Shown here: positions 52,055 to 59,374 of the stretch, one piece after another | Layout of the letters: every line of letters begins with the position of its first letter | Position numbering within the stretch: position 1 is the stretch's first letter | Assembly (NCBI RefSeq): GCF_019720895.1 | Contig: NZ_JAHKSH010000003.1 | Coordinates: 434,001 to 498,000, forward strand | DNA length: 64,000 bases | DNA from: Microbacterium salitolerans | GTDB lineage: Bacteria; Actinomycetota; Actinomycetes; Actinomycetales; Microbacteriaceae | Direction of reading: 5' to 3' | The notes under the pieces: generated by a model | Told to the model about the DNA's origin: nothing | Databases searched by the model: none | What the model saw: the letters and a program-made list of their open reading frames with translations, nothing else | Translations under genes and position numbers: made by a program

Positions 52055-54805
52055 TCAGCTTCCGATGTGCGGTGACTGCGCGAGGCGCCAGACGCGGTCG
52101 CGCGTGAAGGGCTGCTCGAAGGGGCGGCGGCCGAGGGCGCGGGCGATGGCGTTGCCGATCGCGGGCGCGACGGGGTTGTATGGGCTCTCGCTCATCGATT
52201 TCGCGCCGAAGGGGCCGAGCGCGTCGTCGGTCTCGGCGAACGAGACGTGCACGTCGGGAACATCCGCGAACTGCGGCACGCGATAGGTGCGGAACGCGGG
52301 GTTCTGCACGACGCCGTCCTCGACCTGGATCTCCTCGTAGAGCGCGCCGCCCAGCCCCTGCGCGACGCCGCCCTCGATCTGGCCGCGGCACTGCGCGGGA
52401 TTCAGGACGACACCCGCGTCTGCGGCGTGCACCTGGCGCAGGACGCGCACGGTTCCGGTCTCGGGATCCACGGCGACGCGTGCGGCGTGCACATTGAACG
52501 CGAGCGAGCGCCTCTCGCCCGGCTCCCACGACGTCTCCGTCACGTCCTCCGAGGGCGCGGATCCTCTCGTCCTCTCGCGCAGCGCGAGCGCCGCCCGATG
52601 CAGCGCCTTGCCGGCGACCGTGATGCCGGCCGACGCGAACGCGCCCGAGTCGTGCTCGACGAGGTCCGTGTCGGCGTGACGGATGCGCACGCGCGAGGCC
52701 GACACGTCGAACACGCTCGCGACGATCTGCCGCTGCACCGTCGTCGTGCCGTTGCCGAACTCGGCGGTGCCGGTGCGGGCGGTGAAGGATCCGTCGGGGT
52801 GCGCCGTGACGCTCGCATGCGCCACATGGCCGAACGGCGCCATCGTCGCGATCATGGCGGCGGCGACGCCCTCGCCGACGAGCCAGCCGCCCGGGGCCTC
52901 GACGTCGTCGGGCCCCGCGAGCGCGGCCTCGGCCTGATCGAGGCACTGGTCGAGCCCGTAGGAGCCCCACAGCGTCTCGGCGTCGATCTCGCCCGAGGCG
53001 TGCAGGATCGGATCGCCGTCGCGCACGGCGTTGCGGCGGCGCAGCGCGAACGGATCGAGGCCGAGCTGCTCGGCGACCATGTCGAGCGCCGATTCGACCG
53101 CGAGGACCACCTGCCCGAGACCGTACCCGCGGAAGGCGCCTGAGGGCGGGTTGTTCGTGTAGACCGCCTCGGCGTCGATGCGCACGGCGGGGACGCGGTA
53201 GAGCGAGACCGACTCGGCGAGCGCGTGATGCATGACGCCGGCGGCATGGTTGCCGTAGGCGCCCGTATCGCTGAGCAGGTCGATCGCGAGGCCCGTGAGA
53301 TGGCCGGTCGCATCGGCGCCCACCCGCACGCGCGTGCGGATCGGATGCCGGAAGGCCGAGCGCACGAACTCGTCCGCGCGGCTGAACTCGTACGCGACGG
53401 GGCGCCCGGTGCGCAGGACCGCCAGCGCGACGAGATCCTCCGTGAAGATCTCCTGCTTGCCGCCGAAGCCGCCGCCGACGCGCGGCGCGAACACACGGAT
53501 CCCATCCCTCGGCAGCGAGAAGATGTGGGCGAGCTCGTCGCGCGTGAGGAACGGCACCTGCGTCGACGAGCGGATGACGAGGCGTCCGTCCTCCATCCAG
53601 CCGACGGATCCGTGGGTCTCCAGCTGTGCGTGGATCGTGCGACTCGTCTGCCACGTCTCCTCGACCACGACGGCGGACCCCGCGAGTGCGGCCTCGATGT
53701 CGCCGCGGCCCGTGTGCAGGTCGGCGACGACGTTGCGGCTCGCGTCGGCGACTCGGTCCTCCGGGGTGCGGTCGGGGTGGATCCGCGCGGCGTCGCCGGA
53801 GCGCGCCTCCTCGGGATCGAAGACGGCGGGGAGCACCTCGTAGTCGACCTCGATGAGGCGGCAGGCGGCCTCCGCGGCGGCCGCCGTCTCGGCGACGACG
53901 GCCGCGACGCGCTGGCCGACGTGCCGCACGACGTCGTCGAGCAGGCGGGTGTCGTCGGCGTCGTCGGTGCGGTGCTCGTGCCGGGCTGTCGAGTAGCGCA
54001 CATCGGGCACGTCGTGGTGCGTGAAGATCGCGACGACGCCGGGGAGCCGCGCGGCGTGATCCGTGCGGATGCCGCGGATCCGCGCGTGCGCATGCGGGGA
54101 TCCGACGACTCGCAGCGTGAGCGCGCCCGGCGGGATCTCGTCGAAGGTGTACGGCTCGAGCCCCTGCACGATCCGTCGGGCGGCCTCGGGCACCGTCGAG
54201 GTGCCGACGGATCCGGTGCGCTCCGTGTCCCAGGACACGCCGTCATCCCGTCGCCGTGACGGCGTGTTGTGGGACATGGGTGGGGGTGGGGAGGTCACCG
54301 TGTCCCGAGACACGCCGTCATCCGGGCGTCGAGACGGCGTGTTGTGGGACATGGGTCTGCCCGTCTCGTGCACCGCCCCCAGCGTCGACTCGATCGCCTC
54401 GCGGATCGGACGATAGCCCGTGCAGCGGCAGAGACTGCCCTTCATGCGGCGGTCGAGGTCGTGGGCATCGGCGGTCGCGAGGCACGATGCCGTCACCGCC
54501 ATGCCCGGCGTGCAGAATCCGCACTGGAACCCGAAGCCCTCCGCGAGGGCCTCCTGCACGGGGTGCAGGTCGTCGCCCGGAGCGAGACCTGCGGCGGTCG
54601 TGACCGAGGACCCCTCCATCCGGACCGCCGGAATCAGACACGAGTGCACGGCCGCGCCGTCGACGATGACGGCGCACGCTCCGCAGTCGCCGGCGTCGCA
54701 GCCCTTCTTCACGTCGCTGTGGCCGTGCTCGCGCAGGAGGGTGCGCAGACACTGCCCCGGACGTGGATCCGCCTCGACCGATCGCCCGTTGACGTCGAAC
54801 CTCAT
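52055..54805 (-). CDS. Xanthine dehydrogenase, fused 2Fe-2S and molybdopterin-binding subunit with palindrome-encoded linker
   Basis: The 916-residue protein has two 2Fe-2S clusters at the N terminus (C36, C41, C44, C56 and C95, C98, C126, C128). The molybdenum-binding domains run from about residue 203 to the end (GSPHAHARIRG, APRVGGGFGGKQE, PPSGAFRGYGLGQ, FGAKSMSESPYN). It oxidises a purine, most likely hypoxanthine and xanthine to urate. Residues 152-169 and 177-194 are two near-identical 18-residue stretches (MSHNTPSRR...DT) encoded by palindromic elements H and G, forming an artificial interdomain linker. It overlaps the FAD subunit gene by 4 bp. Confidence 0.93.
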   Translation of the reverse strand: MRFDVNGRSVEADPRPGQCLRTLLREHGHSDVKKGCDAGDCGACAVIVDGAAVHSCLIPAVRMEGSSVTTAAGLAPGDDLHPVQEALAEGFGFQCGFCTPGMAVTASCLATADAHDLDRRMKGSLCRCTGYRPIREAIESTLGAVHETGRPMSHNTPSRRPDDGVSRDTVTSPPPPMSHNTPSRRRDDGVSWDTERTGSVGTSTVPEAARRIVQGLEPYTFDEIPPGALTLRVVGSPHAHARIRGIRTDHAARLPGVVAIFTHHDVPDVRYSTARHEHRTDDADDTRLLDDVVRHVGQRVAAVVAETAAAAEAACRLIEVDYEVLPAVFDPEEARSGDAARIHPDRTPEDRVADASRNVVADLHTGRGDIEAALAGSAVVVEETWQTSRTIHAQLETHGSVGWMEDGRLVIRSSTQVPFLTRDELAHIFSLPRDGIRVFAPRVGGGFGGKQEIFTEDLVALAVLRTGRPVAYEFSRADEFVRSAFRHPIRTRVRVGADATGHLTGLAIDLLSDTGAYGNHAAGVMHHALAESVSLYRVPAVRIDAEAVYTNNPPSGAFRGYGLGQVVLAVESALDMVAEQLGLDPFALRRRNAVRDGDPILHASGEIDAETLWGSYGLDQCLDQAEAALAGPDDVEAPGGWLVGEGVAAAMIATMAPFGHVAHASVTAHPDGSFTARTGTAEFGNGTTTVQRQIVASVFDVSASRVRIRHADTDLVEHDSGAFASAGITVAGKALHRAALALRERTRGSAPSEDVTETSWEPGERRSLAFNVHAARVAVDPETGTVRVLRQVHAADAGVVLNPAQCRGQIEGGVAQGLGGALYEEIQVEDGVVQNPAFRTYRVPQFADVPDVHVSFAETDDALGPFGAKSMSESPYNPVAPAIGNAIARALGRRPFEQPFTRDRVWRLAQSPHIGS
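54225..54277. repeat. 53-bp palindromic element, copy G (inside the xanthine dehydrogenase gene)
   Basis: Left arm 54225-54245, loop 54246-54256, right arm 54257-54277. Read on the minus strand from ATG 54277-54275 it encodes residues 177-194 of the dehydrogenase. Confidence 0.92.
54300..54352. repeat. 53-bp palindromic element, copy H (inside the xanthine dehydrogenase gene)
   Basis: Left arm 54300-54320, loop 54321-54331, right arm 54332-54352. It is 75 bp from copy G, a multiple of three, so both are read in the same frame; it encodes residues 152-169. Confidence 0.92.
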
Positions 54806-55593
54806 CGCAGCACCTCCCGGATCCGCTCGGCGAGGACGAGGCTGATCGCGCGGCGCCAGTCGGCGGATCCGAGGGGATCCGTGTACCAGCCGTCCGCACT
54901 CCCGACGGCATGTGCGAGGGATCCGGGATCCGGCAGGGCGTCGAAGCGCCGCACCTGCGGGGTGAGCGTGGCGGCGGTGATCGCGAACGTCGCGGAGCCG
55001 TCGGCGTCGACGCGGCCCGTGACGACGGCGCCCGAGCGCCCGTGATCGGCGAGCGCCTCCTTGCGCAGGACGGCCCGCGACCGGAGTGCGCGCGCCGGGA
55101 TGTCGATCGCGCGGAGGACATCACCGGGCCCGAGCGAGTTCGTGCCGTCTCCGGTAGGGATCTCGGCGACGGGCAGGCGGCGCTCGCCGCCGTCCGGTGT
55201 GTAGACGATGGCGTCGGCGTCGAGCGCGACGGCCATCGATGTCATCGCCGCGGCCGCGTAGGCGCGCACGATGTTGCCGCCGACGGTCGCCGTCTGCCAG
55301 ATCTTGAACGACGCGAGCAGGGCGTTCGCCGCCTCGCCGAAGAGAGGGATCCCGTGCTCCTCGCCGTACGCGACGAGTCGCGCGATCGTGCACGTCGCCG
55401 CGATGCGCAGCCTGCCGTCGGTCTCCTCGATGTCGGGCCATCCCATCGTCTGCAGGTCAACGAGGCCGGTGACGTCGGGCATCGGCTCGCTGAACAGCCA
55501 CGTCCCGCCCGCGAGCAGCGCCTCGCCCGGGGCGAGGGCGAGGTCGGCCCGCGACGCCGCGCGCCGATACGAGGTGACGGTGTTCAGGTCCAT
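54802..55593 (-). CDS. Xanthine dehydrogenase FAD-binding subunit
   Basis: The 263-residue protein belongs to the FAD_binding_5 / CO-dehydrogenase flavoprotein family: GEALLAGGTWLFSEPMPDVTGLVDL near the N terminus (the family AGGT FAD loop) and ATVGGNIVRAYAAAAMTSMAVALDADA, matching the TxGGN motif. The C-terminal domain ends in a helical AISLVLAERIREVL. It passes electrons from the iron-sulfur clusters to NAD. The ATG overlaps the xdhC end by 10 bp. The gene order is XdhC, FAD subunit, fused Mo/Fe-S subunit. Confidence 0.9.
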   Translation of the reverse strand: MDLNTVTSYRRAASRADLALAPGEALLAGGTWLFSEPMPDVTGLVDLQTMGWPDIEETDGRLRIAATCTIARLVAYGEEHGIPLFGEAANALLASFKIWQTATVGGNIVRAYAAAAMTSMAVALDADAIVYTPDGGERRLPVAEIPTGDGTNSLGPGDVLRAIDIPARALRSRAVLRKEALADHGRSGAVVTGRVDADGSATFAITAATLTPQVRRFDALPDPGSLAHAVGSADGWYTDPLGSADWRRAISLVLAERIREVLR

Positions 55594-56822
55594 GCGGTCT
55601 CTCGGGGCTCGGGCGCCGTCGCCGGATCGTGACGGCGCGCCGTGTCGCGGGGCGCGGACGGGACGTGGGGCGGGTCGGCCGCGGCCGTCGGCGCATCATC
55701 GCGGCCAGCCGGCTCGACGACGACGCGGTCGCGGTGGATCGGGCCGTCGAGCTCGCGCAGGGGAGCGCCGGATCCTCCACAGCGGGTCGCGAGGATCTCC
55801 GCCATCGCGGACACGGCCGTCGCCTCGGGCGAGGATCCGCCGAGGTCGAGACCGAGCGGCGAGTGGAGGCGCGCGAGGTCGGAGTCCGGCACCCCTGCCT
55901 CGCGGAGGAGCTCGGCGCGCCGCGCGACGGTGCGGCGGGCGCCGAGCGCGCCGACGAATCCGACGGGAAGCGCGAGGGCCTGGGCGAGTGCCGGAACGTC
56001 GAGGCGGGTGTCGTGCGTGAGCACCACGATGGCGGTGCGCGCGTCGACCTCGGCACGGGCGAGGAGGTCCTGCGGCATGTCGACGACGAGGTCGTCGGCG
56101 TCGGGGAACCGCTCGCGGGTGGCGAGCACCGCCCACGGATCGCACACCGTCACGGCGTACCCCGCCGCGGATCCGACCCGGCACAGCGCGGCGGCGTGCT
56201 CCGTCGCCCCGAGCAGGATGAGGCGGGGCTTCGGCGCACAGCTGATCGCGAGGATCCGGCGCGGCGTCGCGGGCCGCTGGTCATTCGGCGAGAGCGGCGC
56301 GGATCCCCGGAGATCATCCGCGTCTGGGCGCATCCTCCGCGGCTCGGGGCGCGGGGCGCCGGGATCGGACGGCTCGTCGACCTCGATCACGCGCGTCTCG
56401 CGCAGGAGGGCCGCCGAGGCGAGGGCGGGGTGATCGACGACGGATCCGGTGTCGAGGTCGATCCCGATCGTCACCGCGCCGCCGCCCGCGGCCGTGCGCA
56501 GCGCGTCGGAGGCGTGGGCCTCGTAGGCGATGACGTCGACGAGGCCGCCGCACGCGAGGCCCGCGGCGTGCGCGGTGTCGTCGTCGAAGCCGAAGCGCGC
56601 CGTGCGGGCCGCCCCATCGGCGAGGACGCAGTGCGCGAGAGCGACGGCGTCGCCCTCGACGCACCCGCCGGAGAGGGATCCGATCACCTCACCGCGCGCG
56701 GTGATCGCCATCGACGCGCCGACGCCCCGCGGCGCGCTCCGGGCCACGCGCGTCACGGTCACGACCGCGACGCGCTCACCCCCGTCGATGCGGTCGAGCA
56801 CGGAGCATGCGAGGTCGAGCAT
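55584..56822 (-). CDS. xdhC: XdhC-family molybdenum-cofactor insertion protein
   Basis: XdhC binds and sulfurates the molybdenum cofactor and delivers it to xanthine dehydrogenase. The 412-residue protein has the XdhC/CoxI N-terminal domain (GERVAVVTVTRVARSAPRGVGASMAI, GSLSGGCVEGDAV, the Cys of LACGGLVDV) and a Rossmann-type C-terminal domain (LILLGATEHAAALCRVGSAAGYAVTVCDPW, LPVGFVGALGARRT). ATG 56820-56822 has TACATT 6 nt upstream, which sets the start. An extended Pro/Arg-rich stretch (about 165-205) separates the domains. It is divergent from the mobA/mocA-like gene by 78 bp. Confidence 0.92.
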   Translation of the reverse strand: MLDLACSVLDRIDGGERVAVVTVTRVARSAPRGVGASMAITARGEVIGSLSGGCVEGDAVALAHCVLADGAARTARFGFDDDTAHAAGLACGGLVDVIAYEAHASDALRTAAGGGAVTIGIDLDTGSVVDHPALASAALLRETRVIEVDEPSDPGAPRPEPRRMRPDADDLRGSAPLSPNDQRPATPRRILAISCAPKPRLILLGATEHAAALCRVGSAAGYAVTVCDPWAVLATRERFPDADDLVVDMPQDLLARAEVDARTAIVVLTHDTRLDVPALAQALALPVGFVGALGARRTVARRAELLREAGVPDSDLARLHSPLGLDLGGSSPEATAVSAMAEILATRCGGSGAPLRELDGPIHRDRVVVEPAGRDDAPTAAADPPHVPSAPRDTARRHDPATAPEPRETAWT

Positions 56823-56828
56823 GGGCCC

Positions 56829-56834
56829 AATGTA
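56829..56834 (-). promoter_or_regulatory. -10 box of the xdh operon (leaderless)
   Basis: TACATT on the minus strand lies 6 nt before the XdhC ATG, so the molybdenum hydroxylase operon is probably transcribed from the start codon. Confidence 0.55.
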
Positions 56835-56888
56835 CGCGCGCCGCGTTGCGGTGAGATTGCGGATCCCGATGTCGGAGCTGGGGGCGCG

Positions 56889-56894
56889 TAGCGT
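56889..56894 (+). promoter_or_regulatory. -10 box of the mobA/mocA-like gene (leaderless)
   Basis: TAGCGT lies 6 nt before GTG 56901, favouring that start over ATG 56904. Confidence 0.5.
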
Positions 56895-56900
56895 CGAGGC

Positions 56901-57602
56901 GTGATGAGGGTGACCGGGCTGGTGCTGGCGGGCGGTGCGGGGACGCGGTTCGGCGGCCCCAAGGCGCTTGCGCGCGCGGACGACGGCACGCCGTGGATCC
57001 GCCTCGCCGTCGAGACGCTGCGGGCCGGCGGATGCGACGACGTCGTCGTGGCGCTCGGCGCCGGGGCCGGCGACGCACGGGAGCTCGTGCCGCCCGACGC
57101 CCGCGTCGTCGTCGCCGGAGACTGGGCGAAGGGGGTCGCTGCGACGCTGCGGGCCGGGCTGCTCGCGTGCACGACGACGGCAGTTCTCGACGGACCCCGC
57201 GCGAACCCGCGCGGGGAGGGGGTGAGCGGCGAAGACTGCCGCACTCCTACGTCGGATGCCGTCGTGATCCTCCCGGTCGACACCCCGGACACCCCGCCGA
57301 GCGCGGTCGCTCGGGTCATCGCCGCCGCGCGCATGACGACGGCAGATTCGCCCTCCGAGCGCGACATCGCGCGGAGGTCGTCTGCAGCGGGCGCCGATCG
57401 CCGTCGTCCTGCATCGGCACTCGTGCAGGCGACCTACGGGGCCCGGCCCGGCCACCCCGTGCTGATCGGATCCGCGCACGTCGCCGCGCTCGCCGGGGCC
57501 GCCGCCGGGGACCGCGGAGCGCGCCCCTACCTCGTCGCACACGGCGTCATCGAGGTCGACTGCGCCGATCTCTGGTCGGGCGACGACATCGACCGCCGAT
57601 GA
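56901..57602 (+). CDS. MobA/MocA-like molybdenum cofactor nucleotidyltransferase with two palindrome-derived inserts
   Basis: The 233-residue protein is of the NTP_transf_3 family, which adds CMP or GMP to molybdopterin: GLVLAGGAGTRFGGPKALA (residues 6-24), DWAKGVAATLRAGLLA, LPVDTPDT with the metal-binding Asp, YGARPGHPVLIGS and AGDRGARPYL. It probably makes the cytosine-dinucleotide cofactor for the divergent xanthine dehydrogenase. Two stretches, about 93-119 and 144-168, do not fit the family and are encoded by palindromic DNA (57178-57241 and 57342-57385). Both fall at loop positions, so activity may be kept. Confidence 0.82.
   Translation: MMRVTGLVLAGGAGTRFGGPKALARADDGTPWIRLAVETLRAGGCDDVVVALGAGAGDARELVPPDARVVVAGDWAKGVAATLRAGLLACTTTAVLDGPRANPRGEGVSGEDCRTPTSDAVVILPVDTPDTPPSAVARVIAAARMTTADSPSERDIARRSSAAGADRRRPASALVQATYGARPGHPVLIGSAHVAALAGAAAGDRGARPYLVAHGVIEVDCADLWSGDDIDRR
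57178..57241. repeat. Palindromic insert 1 inside the mobA/mocA-like gene
   Basis: Outer arms CGGCAGTTCTC and GAAGACTGCCG (9 of 11 paired) enclose a perfect 9-bp stem CCCCGCGCG/CGCGCGGGG with a 4-nt loop. Read on the minus strand its right arm resembles the left arm of insert 2. Confidence 0.6.
57342..57385. repeat. Palindromic insert 2 inside the mobA/mocA-like gene
   Basis: GCAGA...CCTCCG(A)GCGCG on the left mirrors CGCGCGGAGG...TCTGC on the right around ACAT. It is probably a member of the same family as insert 1 and different from the 53-bp element. Confidence 0.5.
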
Positions 57603-57741
57603 GGGCCTTCCGCTCGGCGACAGCCCCCTGGTGCCGGCGCGCCCGCGGTCATAGCCTGTGCGCGGCGGCCACCGGTCGCCGTCGCGTCGCGGATGCGGGG
57701 GAGGATCCGCGCGCGGCCATCGATGCGCAGAGGAGCGTGTG

Positions 57742-59331
57742 ATGAAGGTTCGTTCTGCTCTGGTCGCCCTGTGCGCGATCGGCGCCCTCGCCCTCACGGC
57801 GGGCGCCGTCGCCCCGGCGAAGAAGCCCGCAGACCCGCCCCCGCTGACGGAAGCCGCGTGCGCCGACCTCGTCGGCCACGACATCTCCGCCCGCGACATC
57901 GATCTGCCGACGGCGGGCGCTTCGGTCGAGACCGCGACCTGGACCGGCGACGCGTGCGAGGTCACCGGATGGATCCGGGCGGTCACCGCGCCGCAGGACA
58001 TGCAGTTCCAGGTGAACCTCCCGGCCGACTGGAACGGGCGGGCGCTGCAGTTCGGCGGCGGGGGCTTCGACGGATCCCTCGTCACCGCGACGGGCGCGTA
58101 CACGGCCCAGCCCGCCGGCACGGCGACGGCGCTCGAGCAGGGATGGGTCACGGTCGGCAGCGACGGCGGCCATCAGGGCGGTGCGGGCTTCGACGGGTCG
58201 TTCCAGACGGATCCCGAGCTCCTCATGAACTTCGGCCAGTGGTCGGTGAAGAAGGCACATGACGCCGCGTGGGATGTCGTGCGCGCGGCATACGGGTCCG
58301 CGCCCGAGTGGTCGTACTTCATCGGCGGTTCGCAGGGCGGCCACGAGGCGCTCGACGCGGCGGCCCGCTACCCGAAGGACTACGATGGCGTCGTCGCCAA
58401 CTATCCGGCCTACAACGTCACGATGATGCACATCGGCGCCGTCAACTTCCGCGACGCGCTGCTGCTGGACGACGGCGCGGGGTGGATGAGCTCCGCCGAG
58501 GTGCAGACGCTCACCGATGCGGTCTCCGCCGCGTGCGATCCGCTCGACGGCGCGGCGGACGGCATCATCAGCGATGTCGCGAGCTGCGACGCGGCCTTCG
58601 ATCTCGGCTCGGTGCGCTGCGCCGACGGATCCGATGCGGGCGACGACTGCCTGTCGGATGCGCAGATCGCCGCGGTCGAGAAGATGACGACCGACTACGA
58701 CCTCGGCATCGACATCCAGGGCAGCAGCATCTTCGCGAAGAGCGCGCTGCTCGAGGGCGCGCTCTATCAGGGCTTCGCGGGATTCGGATCCGGTCCGCGC
58801 GACCAGGGCCTGCAGTTCCAGGTGCTCGACGCGACGAGTCGCTACGGCGTCGCGGGCGGGGATCCGTCGCACGACACGTACACGTTCGACCCGGCCGACC
58901 ACGAGCAGCGGATCCAGGAGCTCGGCGAGATCATGGACGTCACGAGCGTCGACCTCACGCGCTTCCGCGCGTACGGCGGCAAGGTGATCCTCACGCACGG
59001 CACGATCGACGACTTCATCACCCCGCACAACACCGTCCAGTACTACGAGCGGCTCGAGGAGCGCTTCGGGCACCGCCTCGACGGGTTCCTGAAGTTCTTC
59101 ATGGTGCCCGGGTGGGGCCACGGCCAGGGCGTGTTCGCGGCGCAGTACGACGGCCTGGGGGCCATCACCGACTGGGTCGAGGGCGACGTCGCTCCCGAGG
59201 GCCTCGTCGCAGGCGACGGGAACCCCGGCGCCGATCGCACGCGACCGATGTGCGAGTACCCCGCCTGGCCTGAGTACGCGGGGGAGGGATCCGTCGACGA
59301 CGCCGCGTCGTTCACCTGCGTGACCGAGTGA
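57742..59331 (+). CDS. Secreted tannase/feruloyl esterase-family protein
   Basis: The 529-residue protein has a Sec signal peptide (charged MKVRSALVA, hydrophobic core to about residue 24, then AVAPA) and a tannase-family alpha/beta-hydrolase domain. Triad candidates are S197 in GGSQGG, D423 in GTIDDFITP and H460 in GWGHGQG. The lid carries the calcium-site-like CDPLDGAADGIISD. The family releases phenolic acids such as ferulate or gallate from plant material. The usual CS-D-HC disulfide motif is absent: glycine precedes S197 and follows H460. AGGAG precedes the ATG by 8 nt. The 138 bp upstream show no other clear site. Confidence 0.85.
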   Translation: MKVRSALVALCAIGALALTAGAVAPAKKPADPPPLTEAACADLVGHDISARDIDLPTAGASVETATWTGDACEVTGWIRAVTAPQDMQFQVNLPADWNGRALQFGGGGFDGSLVTATGAYTAQPAGTATALEQGWVTVGSDGGHQGGAGFDGSFQTDPELLMNFGQWSVKKAHDAAWDVVRAAYGSAPEWSYFIGGSQGGHEALDAAARYPKDYDGVVANYPAYNVTMMHIGAVNFRDALLLDDGAGWMSSAEVQTLTDAVSAACDPLDGAADGIISDVASCDAAFDLGSVRCADGSDAGDDCLSDAQIAAVEKMTTDYDLGIDIQGSSIFAKSALLEGALYQGFAGFGSGPRDQGLQFQVLDATSRYGVAGGDPSHDTYTFDPADHEQRIQELGEIMDVTSVDLTRFRAYGGKVILTHGTIDDFITPHNTVQYYERLEERFGHRLDGFLKFFMVPGWGHGQGVFAAQYDGLGAITDWVEGDVAPEGLVAGDGNPGADRTRPMCEYPAWPEYAGEGSVDDAASFTCVTE

Positions 59332-59340
59332 CGGGAGCGT

Positions 59341-59374
59341 GGGCGAGGCCGCCCCGCGCGGCGCGGCCTCACCC
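59341..59374. terminator. Hairpin between esterase and ROK genes
   Basis: GGGCGAGGCCGC (59341-59352) pairs with GCGGCCTCACCC (59363-59374) with one mismatch, overlapping the ROK stop. The two genes converge here. Confidence 0.5.

Noticed and set aside
56281-56350. Third palindromic insert in the XdhC interdomain stretch
   Set aside because: Only a 7-bp CGCGGAT/ATCCGCG pair is visible and the stretch lies in a region that is variable in the family; too weak to claim.
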